From positions 1 to 38,586 of the forward strand of contig CBFIHR010000042.1 in NCBI GenBank assembly GCA_965662365.1: a stretch of DNA of 38,586 nucleotides, written 5' to 3'. Made by a program: the position numbers and the translations under genes. Each line of letters opens with the position of its first letter. The stretch's first letter is position 1. Shown one piece after another: positions 31,892 to 38,586 of the stretch. The stretch is from CAWVWD01 sp965662365. Lineage in GTDB: Bacteria > Bacteroidota > Bacteroidia > Chitinophagales > Saprospiraceae. The notes beneath the pieces were generated by a model. It did not search any database. It had not been told where the DNA came from and saw only the letters and a program-made list of their open reading frames with translations.

Positions 31892-32548
31892 TTACATAAA
31901 ACTTTGGATTTGTTCGTCGTTATCATTTCCACCATCTAAATCAAGATTTTTGATAAACTCACCAACGTTAAAATCAAGCATTGAACCGACATTTAGCGTT
32001 AAGGCATTATTTTCACCTACTCCAAGGCGGACGAAAGTTGTCGCTACGACACCATCGCCACCACCGCCAAAACCAATTTCACCGATAAAGGTTTGAAAGT
32101 AATTTCGTGTTGTATTACCATCAAAATCAGCCGTCAAACCATACGCTTCTGTACGAGAATACTGAACACCGCCACCGATGTAAAACCCTTTGTTTGTACC
32201 ATCTTTAAAAGTCGATAATCCTCCAAAGTTTAATTTTGCCAAAAGAGGAAAGGACAAGTGTCCCATTCCTTTGTATTCGTGCATATCAAATGCTGTGATT
32301 CCCCAGTTGACGTGACCTTCTAAAGAGAGCGAAAAATTTCTTGTACCAAACCAAATCTTTGGACCAAATGCACCATTCAGAACGGCATTACCAGAAGACT
32401 GTTGGTCGGTTTCGCCTACTACGGTCGGGTTTTGATACCATTGATAATAATCGCCGCCAAGTACTAAACCTGCACCGACTTGTGCGGTAACGTCTGTTAC
32501 CGCTAATCCACTAAATAAGAAAGCAAAAATGATTATAAACTTTTTCAT
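31892..32548 (-). CDS. Outer-membrane beta-barrel protein (putative)
   Basis: A 218-residue exported protein. The signal peptide ends near residue 22 (VTAQ). The mature part has many alternating, aromatic-ended strands typical of a small 8-strand barrel (VGAGLVLGGDYYQWYQ, KIWFGTRNFSLSLEGHVNWG, FYIGGGVQYSRTEAYG, NALTLNVGSMLDFNVG), like the OmpW/OprF-like porin families of Bacteroidota. It ends in an Asp/Asn-rich tail (DLDGGNDNDEQIQSFM) rather than a typical terminal aromatic residue, which is mildly unusual for a barrel. The exact role is unknown. It is preceded on its strand by the amylase gene and a repeat element. Confidence 0.75.
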   Translation of the reverse strand: MKKFIIIFAFLFSGLAVTDVTAQVGAGLVLGGDYYQWYQNPTVVGETDQQSSGNAVLNGAFGPKIWFGTRNFSLSLEGHVNWGITAFDMHEYKGMGHLSFPLLAKLNFGGLSTFKDGTNKGFYIGGGVQYSRTEAYGLTADFDGNTTRNYFQTFIGEIGFGGGGDGVVATTFVRLGVGENNALTLNVGSMLDFNVGEFIKNLDLDGGNDNDEQIQSFM

Positions 32549-32558
32549 GTATAAATTT

Positions 32559-32628
32559 TTAGTGATTAGTAATTTAGGGATTAGTCCTTAGTTTACTAAA
32601 AAACTAATCCCTAATCATTAATCACTAA
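32559..32628. repeat. TTAGNGA heptamer array, palindromic
   Basis: Left half: TTAGTGA, TTAGTAAT, TTAGGGA, TTAGTCC, TTAGTTT. Right half is the inverse (CTAATCC, CTAATCA, TTAATCA, CTAATTT). TTAGTGATTA (32559-32568) pairs with TAATCACTAA (32619-32628), and TAGGGATTAG (32575-32584) with CTAATCCCTA (32604-32613). The element fills the gap between the amylase and outer-membrane barrel genes. Confidence 0.7.
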
Positions 32629-32629
32629 T

Positions 32630-35600
32630 TTACTGAACAATAATTTTGAAAGTAGCAAATTTACCTTCTTCGGATTGAATTCGCAAAAAGTAAACCCCTT
32701 TTGGTCGTTTTTCTTGTCTTAAAGTTTGATTGATTACGTCCAATTTACCATTTATACGTTGAACCTCTTCACCTCTTACATTATAAATGACAACTTGTAA
32801 ATCTTCATTTGTCGCCTGTATAGATAATATTTCAAATACACCATTTGAAGGATTTGGCGTCACGGAGTATGTTTCACTTTCTGTTAGAATTTCTGCTGTA
32901 CTTACAGTTCCGTTACTAATCGTAAAATAACCAGAATGCGTTACACCATTAGCAGATTTTGTATAAGGATCATTTCCTAATGTTGCATCAGACGGCACAC
33001 TAAACCAGAATCCACCGTCATTTCTGATAATCGTAGCATTATTACGGGTAAAACTTGAACCTTCGTCTGTTTCATTCCATCTAAAATTAAGGTCTAAATC
33101 ACTACTCGGCGTTTGCGTCATAATTTCCCATGTTTGCTCTACGGTTTTATTTATATCAGAGACAATTCCGCCCATGTTTCCGTTATTGTACACATTATTG
33201 AATGTACGGATATTCACATAAGGAATACCAGCATTGGATTTCACAAAAACAGGTGTATAAGAGGTTTCTGTACCGATAGGAAATAGAATTGAAGTGCTAC
33301 CAACCTCACGAACGACACCTCCGCTCGCAAGCGGATCATCTTTAGTTACGACGTATCCGGCACCGGCCAAAACAGTTGCATTTTTATTTATCTCCAAGGT
33401 ATAATCATCAAGATATAACTTCGAACCTGCACCAAATGATAACTGATCGGTAATCGTCAAATTTGTTTGTAAAGTTGTTCCTGTATTATTTGTAAATCGT
33501 ACCTTACAAATCGTTGTTGGATTTCCACTAATAACCTGCGGCGAATCTCCTCTAAAAACAGCTGTTCCACAAAAATTAGTTATCGTCCCGTTATTTTCCA
33601 AATCGCCATAAATATTCAAATTACTATTAATAATAGACAAGGTTTTACCGTTTTCAATCGTCAATTTTTTACAATATGCACCATTATTAATCTCAGGATT
33701 TGAAGCACTATTAGTCGGAATCACGGCATCACGATTTTCATCTGGCAAGAGTCCTTGCTGCCAATTGCGACAATCTTCCCAAGCATTACTAAAATTTCCT
33801 GTCCAAGTCGCTACATCTGGTAACAATGGATATTGCGTCACATCAACAACGGCCGGAGCCGTATAAGTCACTTTCACCCAACATTTTTGACCAGATTGAG
33901 TGGCATTCGTATTTCTTATTTTAATATCTATCCAACCTTCTTGACTGGCTGTATATGTTCCGGTCAAGGTGTCAACACCATTTTGAGCAGCTAATAAGTT
34001 TCCATCTACATCGAATAATTCAATTGTTAAATCCTTCGTGTTATCGTCAGGAATGAGTTTGTAAGTAATTGGATCGATGTTATTGACAAATACTTTTCCA
34101 ACATTGCGGTAAGCCGTAGAATTGTCCGGCAATGCTCCACCTTGTTGTAACGAACTACAATGGCTGTCGCCCAAATCATTAGCCATTTCCCACTCTTGCG
34201 TTGTTGAGGTTTGGCGTTGCGGCGTATAAGTACTGACGATACCTTGCGGTGCCCAAATCGAATAACCTCGACGACCGTTCGCTGCCGAACCATCGCATGG
34301 AGGCGTTGATATTTCTACTCTTTGGTCATTTTGTACCGTGCGAGTTGCCGAGCCGTTTGCCCCAGAATAATCAACTAAAACCGTACCCGGAGGGAAGTTA
34401 GAATCGACCCAATCGGTTTGCCAAGTATTCCAATTATCATTAATACCAATAATTGCTTTTCCACCTCTTTCGATAATCAAATGATCAGCGGTATTGCCTT
34501 GATGGCTACGAACCAAGTAAGGACCAGAAGCAAAGTCTAAATTTTGATGACACCAAACGATATTTTCTAAATCACTTCTAACTGGCAATTGTGTTGCATC
34601 TTTCGGATCGTGATTAAAACGATTTCCATTATAACCAATATCAAATAAATCTTCAAAAAAGAACATTGGCGTACCGTCCACCGCAAAAGTTAAAGCATAA
34701 AGCAACGACAATCTCGGTTCATTTGGCTCGATATGTCCACCGATTTGACTACCAGTATTCCAGCCGTTGTAATTTCCGCTTGTGGTCAAAATTGGTCGAA
34801 ATGTATCGTGATTATTAACAAAAGGCAAGGTACGATGGACGTAAGTATTTGATGCCGGATAATAAAAAACACGCTCGTTTTGTTGTTCGCCCGGTACATT
34901 CGACAAATCATAAGCCCCTTGACTCGAAATAATACTGGTAAATGCACCTCGCAAACCAAAATCAAACGTACCTGCTAACATTTCTGAACCACCATTTGAA
35001 TAACGGACATTATTCACGTAGTTATCCAATTCTGTTTTTCCACCAACATACTCACCGAAGTTTATCATACCTTCTCCCAAACTCGCATCGCCATTGAGGT
35101 ATTTTAAATTATACGATAAATCTTGGACAACAAAATGCGGAAAGTGTTTCACAGCATCCCACCGAAAACCGTCAATATCCGTCTGACGAGCAAACCACAT
35201 TATCCAATTTCTCGCTTGATCCCGGTTATAATTGTAGTTTTGTGTTGGATTATACGTTGCATTTGTACTTGGACCAAAACCATTATTCGAACCAGTTTCA
35301 TCTATTCCATAAGAAAAGTCTGGTCCCCAAAATGAAGATTCCCAGTTTCCACTGGATACATTCCAGTTCGCATTCGGGTGAAAATTCGTGTAATTTTTTG
35401 GCCAACGTCCTTCACGAGCTAAATATTCTGTAGCATTCTCACCACCAACCAACGGAACAGGCGTATCATAACAAACGTAACGAAAGTTTTTAAATCCACC
35501 CGCAGATTGTGTCGAGTAAGTTGATTCAGGATCCAATCCACCAGCACCATTCACTGCTCCAGCATCAGTGACGTGATTCAATACAACATCTTGAATCACC

Positions 35601-35956
35601 TCAATTCCATTGGCGTGCATGACTGCAATCATTCGTAGTAATTCGTCTTTTGTACCGACACGAGTTCGTGTTTCACCTTTTTGATATTTATCCCCTAAAT
35701 CATAATGATCAAACGGAGCGTAACCCACTGAATTTGTCCCGGCATTCTTGTAAGATGGCGGAATCCATACAGCATCAACGCCCATCGCCTTCAATCGAGG
35801 GGCTAATTCACACAGATAATTTGCCCAGCTTTCTTCATAGTTGGTATTGTAATAATCCCACCAAAAACCTTGTAAAATGACTTTTTTTTCAGTCGTTTGA
35901 GCAACTGCAGCAAATGAAATAAAAAAGAAGAGTGATAAGAATTTTAATTGTCTCAT
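32630..35956 (-). CDS. Secreted alpha-amylase (GH13) with T9SS sorting domain
   Basis: A 1108-residue extracellular enzyme hydrolysing alpha-1,4-glucans. The signal peptide ends near 20 (AAVAQ). The GH13 barrel spans about 24-500: VLNH (His128), nucleophile Asp267 in GFRWDAVKH, acid/base Glu302 in FGEYVGG, and Asp384 in NNHD. After it come a PPC-like beta domain (about 615-710), a parallel-strand-type region (NPEINNGAYCKKLTIENGKTLSI...GDLENNGTIT), and a type A T9SS sorting domain from VTPNPSNGVFEI to the end. The frame extends upstream to 36034, but that segment lies in the terminator hairpin of pyrF and precedes the signal peptide, so ATG 35956 is used. Confidence 0.92.
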   Translation of the reverse strand: MRQLKFLSLFFFISFAAVAQTTEKKVILQGFWWDYYNTNYEESWANYLCELAPRLKAMGVDAVWIPPSYKNAGTNSVGYAPFDHYDLGDKYQKGETRTRVGTKDELLRMIAVMHANGIEVIQDVVLNHVTDAGAVNGAGGLDPESTYSTQSAGGFKNFRYVCYDTPVPLVGGENATEYLAREGRWPKNYTNFHPNANWNVSSGNWESSFWGPDFSYGIDETGSNNGFGPSTNATYNPTQNYNYNRDQARNWIMWFARQTDIDGFRWDAVKHFPHFVVQDLSYNLKYLNGDASLGEGMINFGEYVGGKTELDNYVNNVRYSNGGSEMLAGTFDFGLRGAFTSIISSQGAYDLSNVPGEQQNERVFYYPASNTYVHRTLPFVNNHDTFRPILTTSGNYNGWNTGSQIGGHIEPNEPRLSLLYALTFAVDGTPMFFFEDLFDIGYNGNRFNHDPKDATQLPVRSDLENIVWCHQNLDFASGPYLVRSHQGNTADHLIIERGGKAIIGINDNWNTWQTDWVDSNFPPGTVLVDYSGANGSATRTVQNDQRVEISTPPCDGSAANGRRGYSIWAPQGIVSTYTPQRQTSTTQEWEMANDLGDSHCSSLQQGGALPDNSTAYRNVGKVFVNNIDPITYKLIPDDNTKDLTIELFDVDGNLLAAQNGVDTLTGTYTASQEGWIDIKIRNTNATQSGQKCWVKVTYTAPAVVDVTQYPLLPDVATWTGNFSNAWEDCRNWQQGLLPDENRDAVIPTNSASNPEINNGAYCKKLTIENGKTLSIINSNLNIYGDLENNGTITNFCGTAVFRGDSPQVISGNPTTICKVRFTNNTGTTLQTNLTITDQLSFGAGSKLYLDDYTLEINKNATVLAGAGYVVTKDDPLASGGVVREVGSTSILFPIGTETSYTPVFVKSNAGIPYVNIRTFNNVYNNGNMGGIVSDINKTVEQTWEIMTQTPSSDLDLNFRWNETDEGSSFTRNNATIIRNDGGFWFSVPSDATLGNDPYTKSANGVTHSGYFTISNGTVSTAEILTESETYSVTPNPSNGVFEILSIQATNEDLQVVIYNVRGEEVQRINGKLDVINQTLRQEKRPKGVYFLRIQSEEGKFATFKIIVQ

Positions 35957-36021
35957 AATTCGTAATTGATATGGAGAGGTAACCTCACAAAATGTCAACT
36001 TACTTCTCAGTTTCCTTGAAT

Positions 36022-36061
36022 AAAAAAACGCCATTGTGTTAAGTTACAATGACGTTTTTTG
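36022..36061. terminator. Terminator of pyrF
   Basis: CATTGT (36032-36037) and ACAATG (36046-36051) form the core stem. After one C-A mismatch it extends by CG pairs and an A/T tract on both sides (AAAAAACG and CGTTTTTT). Confidence 0.75.
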
Positions 36062-36091
36062 TATTTTTGTTTTGACAAAATATCATTTCAA

Positions 36092-36913
36092 TTATCCTAA
36101 TTTCTTCTCCATAAATGCTTCCATCTGTTGTTGTAATTTTAACGCAGCCTGACGAGCTTTTTTATCAAAATCTTCGCCGTTACCAGCATAGATAATTCCA
36201 CGAGAAGAATTGACTAACAAGCCACAATGCTCGTTCCAACCGTTTTCGGAGACGGCTTGTAAATCGCCACCTTGAGCACCGATACCTGGCACTAATAAGA
36301 AATTATCCGGTGCAATTTCTCTGATTTCTTTGAATTTGTCAGGATGTGTCGCACCGACTACAAACATCAAGTTATCTGAATTACCCCATTTTTGAGCCGT
36401 CCGCATAACTTTTTCGTACAACGGCTGATTGATTTCGCCTTGCAAAGTTTGTTGAAAATCGTCGCTGCCTTTATTCGAGGTTAAAGCCAATAAAATCACC
36501 CATTTATCTTCAAACTCCAAAAAAGGTTTGACCGAGTCTTCACCCATATACGGAGCAACTGTTACCGAATCAAATTCCATTTTCTCAAAAAAAGCACGAG
36601 CATACAAGGACGACGTATTTCCGATATCGCCTCGTTTTGCATCTGCAATAGTAAAATGTGTCAGTGGAATTGCATTAATCGTTCTTTCTAATGATTGCCA
36701 CCCCTTGCTACCTTGTGCCTCATAAAACGCAATATTGGGCTTATAAGCTACACACAAATCGTGTGTCGCATCAATAATACGGGCATTAAATTCATAAATC
36801 GGGTCATCTGCCGATAATAAATGTTTTGGAATACGTTTTAAGTCTGTGTCCAAACCTACACACAAGTAGGAGTTTTTTTCAACAATCTGTTGGTATAATT
36901 CTTCTTTTGTCAT
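36092..36913 (-). CDS. pyrF: Orotidine 5'-phosphate decarboxylase
   Basis: A 273-residue cytoplasmic enzyme converting OMP to UMP, the last step of de novo pyrimidine synthesis. It belongs to the longer class-2 PyrF group: LCVGLDTDLKRIP, YKPNIAFYEAQG, catalytic IADAKRGDIGNT with Asp91, Lys93 and Asp96, and the phosphate-binding region (LLVPGIGAQGGD...LVNSSRGIIYA). An in-frame extension to 36955 would add 14 residues (MVIWNSQLATRN...), but these are the translation of the GAGTTGC repeat element, so the ATG at 36911-36913 (protein start MTKEEL) is preferred. It lies downstream of the aldehyde dehydrogenase gene on the same strand. Confidence 0.94.
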   Translation of the reverse strand: MTKEELYQQIVEKNSYLCVGLDTDLKRIPKHLLSADDPIYEFNARIIDATHDLCVAYKPNIAFYEAQGSKGWQSLERTINAIPLTHFTIADAKRGDIGNTSSLYARAFFEKMEFDSVTVAPYMGEDSVKPFLEFEDKWVILLALTSNKGSDDFQQTLQGEINQPLYEKVMRTAQKWGNSDNLMFVVGATHPDKFKEIREIAPDNFLLVPGIGAQGGDLQAVSENGWNEHCGLLVNSSRGIIYAGNGEDFDKKARQAALKLQQQMEAFMEKKLG

Positions 36914-37020
36914 TTCCGTATTGCGGGTTGCGAGTTGCGAGTTCCAGATTACCAATCTGCGTCAATCTTCCAAAAACCAAGATGAACGATCGAAAATTGG
37001 TATCTGTAACTCGTAACCCG
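36914..37020. repeat. GAGTTGC heptamer array in a compound palindrome
   Basis: Left side: heptamers GGGTTGC, GAGTTGC, GAGTTCC. CGGGTTGCGAGTT (36924-36936) pairs with AACTCGTAACCCG (37008-37020, one wobble). AGATTACCAAT (36946-36956) pairs with ATTGGTATCT (36996-37005, one bulge). An inner ATCTT/AAGAT hairpin closes the tip. The whole 97-bp element is one long folded unit filling the space between aldehyde dehydrogenase and pyrF. Confidence 0.7.
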
Positions 37021-37022
37021 TT

Positions 37023-38459
37023 TTACAACCATTTAGCTATAAAATTAGTCAATGTTTTTACTTTATCTGTATAAGGTGGATATAACATGCTGGTTTGTGC
37101 GAACTTCTGCTCTAGCACTGATCGAACGTTAGAAAAATCTATAAAACCAAAATGCCCGCCGCCTCGACCGATTCCACTATTATTTACACCTCCGAATGGT
37201 AATTCGTTGTGTGCATAATGAATCAAACAATCATTCACAACACTTCCTCCCGAGGAAGTATTTTTTAAGAAAAACTCTTTGAAAGCCGTACTTTTCGTAA
37301 AGATATACAAAGCTAACGGTTTTGGTCGATCTAAGATATGTTTTAGTGCTTCGTCTTTCGTTTCCCATGTAAAAATAGGTAAAATTGGCCCAAAAATCTC
37401 TTCGTGAGCGATGCGCATATCGTTGGTAACGTTCGATAAAATCGTTGGAGAGAAGTATAAATCCGACTCGTCTAAATCTGCTCCAAATTCTACTTTTGCT
37501 CCTTTATCAATCGCATCTTCCAAAAGACTTTTTAGACGATTAAAATGATGTTTGTTCACGATTCGAGCATAATCTGGCGAATCTTTGATACTCGTAAAGT
37601 TTGGATTTAACATTTTTTTCCAAAACTTAATAATACTTTCTACCAATTTATCTTTCACCTTTTTCTCTACTAAAATATAATCCGGTGCCGTACAAGTTTG
37701 TGCGTTATTCATCAACTTTCCCCAAGCGATTTTTTGACCAGTTGTGAACATATTAGCGGTTCTATCGACAATCGTTGGTGATTTTCCACCCAGCTCCAAA
37801 GTACAAGATGCCAAATGCTCTGCTGCTGCTTTCATCACAATTTTTCCGACTCTCGGACTTCCTGTAAAGAAAATATGATTGAATGGTTTTGTCAATAACT
37901 CCTGCGATACTTCTACGCCACCTTCAAAAACAGCAACTTCATTTTCGTCAAACAATTCCTCTATCATTTCACGAATGATCGCCGAAGTATTTGGTGTCAA
38001 TTCCGATGGTTTTAGCATCACTGTATTACCTGCCGAAATCGCTGCAATCAACGGATGAATCGCCAATAGAAACGGATAATTCCATGGTGCGATGATTAAA
38101 CAAACGCCTTTGGCTTCATATTGAATGTACGATTTTGTACCTAACAACGGCAGTGTAGCAGCGACTTTTGTCGGTTTCATCCATTCTCGTAGGTTGCTAA
38201 TTGTATGTTTTAACTCCGTGAAAAGTGGAAGTAACTCGGTCATCAAAACAGATGTCGCCGGCTTTTTAAAATCTTTATAAATCGCTGTTTTTACTCGTTC
38301 TTGATTTTTTTCTAACCAAGCTTGTAATGATTTTAACTTGACAATTCGCTCTCGGTGTGTCGTCAATGCTACTGACCGTGCATTCAACTGTTGTGCCTCA
38401 AAAACTCGGTGAATATCCTCCAAGTTGATAGTTGGCACTTCATATAAAATATTTTCCAT
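37023..38459 (-). CDS. Aldehyde dehydrogenase (class 3-like)
   Basis: A 478-residue NAD(P)-dependent enzyme oxidising aldehydes to acids. It resembles class-3 (ALDH3) enzymes: oxyanion Asn126 in IIAPWNYPFLL, TGSPRVG coenzyme loop (199-205), Glu222 in LELGGKSP, and nucleophile Cys256 in NNAQTCTAPDY, where the usual Gly before Gln is Ala. FGPILPIFTW and GGVNNSGIGRGGGHFGFIDFSNVRSV are typical C-terminal features. A hydrophobic C-terminal tail like that of membrane-bound ALDH3 is not seen; it ends TLTNFIAKWL. Fatty or aromatic aldehydes are likely substrates, by inference from the family. Few other genes are visible upstream in the window. Confidence 0.93.
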   Translation of the reverse strand: MENILYEVPTINLEDIHRVFEAQQLNARSVALTTHRERIVKLKSLQAWLEKNQERVKTAIYKDFKKPATSVLMTELLPLFTELKHTISNLREWMKPTKVAATLPLLGTKSYIQYEAKGVCLIIAPWNYPFLLAIHPLIAAISAGNTVMLKPSELTPNTSAIIREMIEELFDENEVAVFEGGVEVSQELLTKPFNHIFFTGSPRVGKIVMKAAAEHLASCTLELGGKSPTIVDRTANMFTTGQKIAWGKLMNNAQTCTAPDYILVEKKVKDKLVESIIKFWKKMLNPNFTSIKDSPDYARIVNKHHFNRLKSLLEDAIDKGAKVEFGADLDESDLYFSPTILSNVTNDMRIAHEEIFGPILPIFTWETKDEALKHILDRPKPLALYIFTKSTAFKEFFLKNTSSGGSVVNDCLIHYAHNELPFGGVNNSGIGRGGGHFGFIDFSNVRSVLEQKFAQTSMLYPPYTDKVKTLTNFIAKWL

Positions 38460-38586
38460 AATTGCATTTTGTTAGTTTATCGAAGTATCATTTTTAGTAA
38501 AATTACGATTTTTAGGAAATGTTCAATTGAAATGGGATTAAAATCTCGTTGAGAATCGTCACTATTATTTGCCGAAAGGCATAAAA

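Noticed and set aside
35957..36034. 26-residue N-terminal extension of the amylase reading frame
   Set aside because: It lies in the pyrF terminator hairpin and precedes a good signal peptide starting at 35956.

Overview
The window is about 38.6 kb of AT-rich DNA (roughly one third G+C by eye) from a member of the Bacteroidota, most likely of the Saprospiria type. Evidence: C-terminal sorting domains of the type IX secretion system (T9SS) on secreted proteins; a PKD/dockerin surface protein in the style of Saprospiraceae; A-rich leaders without Shine-Dalgarno sequences before start codons; some matches to the Bacteroidota -7 promoter element TAnnTTTG next to genes; and Bacteroidota-typical families (WbqC, 7TM-DISM hybrid kinase, class-2 PyrF). 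No rRNA, tRNA, CRISPR array, insertion sequence or phage gene was seen. It reads as ordinary chromosome with housekeeping and cell-surface genes.

Layout. 1-6.1 kb: a small lipoprotein, a secreted protein, a two-TM protein, an M14 carboxypeptidase, and divergent from it an aspartoacylase/AstE-like gene followed by a CbrC-like gene. 6.1-9.3 kb: a membrane-anchored glucosaminidase, an ATP-cone/PD-(D/E)XK endonuclease, a 625-bp gene-free stretch and a T9SS-like secreted protein. 9.5-19.3 kb: a helical-repeat protein, the PKD-dockerin-cohesin-like T9SS protein, a DUF3137 protein with a large coiled coil, a sodium/solute symporter, a NuiA-like nuclease inhibitor, a LysM/double-psi-barrel wall protein and cystathionine beta-synthase. 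19.3-27.8 kb: SbcC exonuclease subunit without an adjacent SbcD, a large hybrid histidine kinase, a peroxiredoxin-like protein and endonuclease III. 28-38.5 kb: a secreted protein, peptidase T, a CHAP amidase, WbqC, an outer-membrane barrel, a large secreted alpha-amylase, PyrF and an aldehyde dehydrogenase.

Most genes look like single-gene or two-gene units separated by clear stem-loop terminators, many of them bidirectional between convergent genes. Functional themes are cell-wall turnover (glucosaminidase, LysM/DPBB, CHAP), peptide use (M14, AstE-like, PepT), extracellular polysaccharide attack (T9SS amylase) and DNA repair (SbcC, Nth).

The most unusual signal is non-coding. Several intergenic regions hold short arrays of degenerate 7-9-bp words (families TAGTAGTTT, TTAGNGA, GAGTTGC and CAGTTTG), often present on both strands so that the whole element folds into a hairpin. 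They lie at about 107-167, 1796-1840, 2261-2366, 4177-4194, 5381-5423, 12748-12875, 30227-30252, 32559-32628 and 36914-37020. Other points of note are GTACAAAT repeated three times at exactly 76-bp spacing before the dockerin gene, the coexistence of dockerin and cohesin-like domains in one T9SS protein, and two genes whose ATG directly abuts a -7 element, suggesting leaderless mRNAs.
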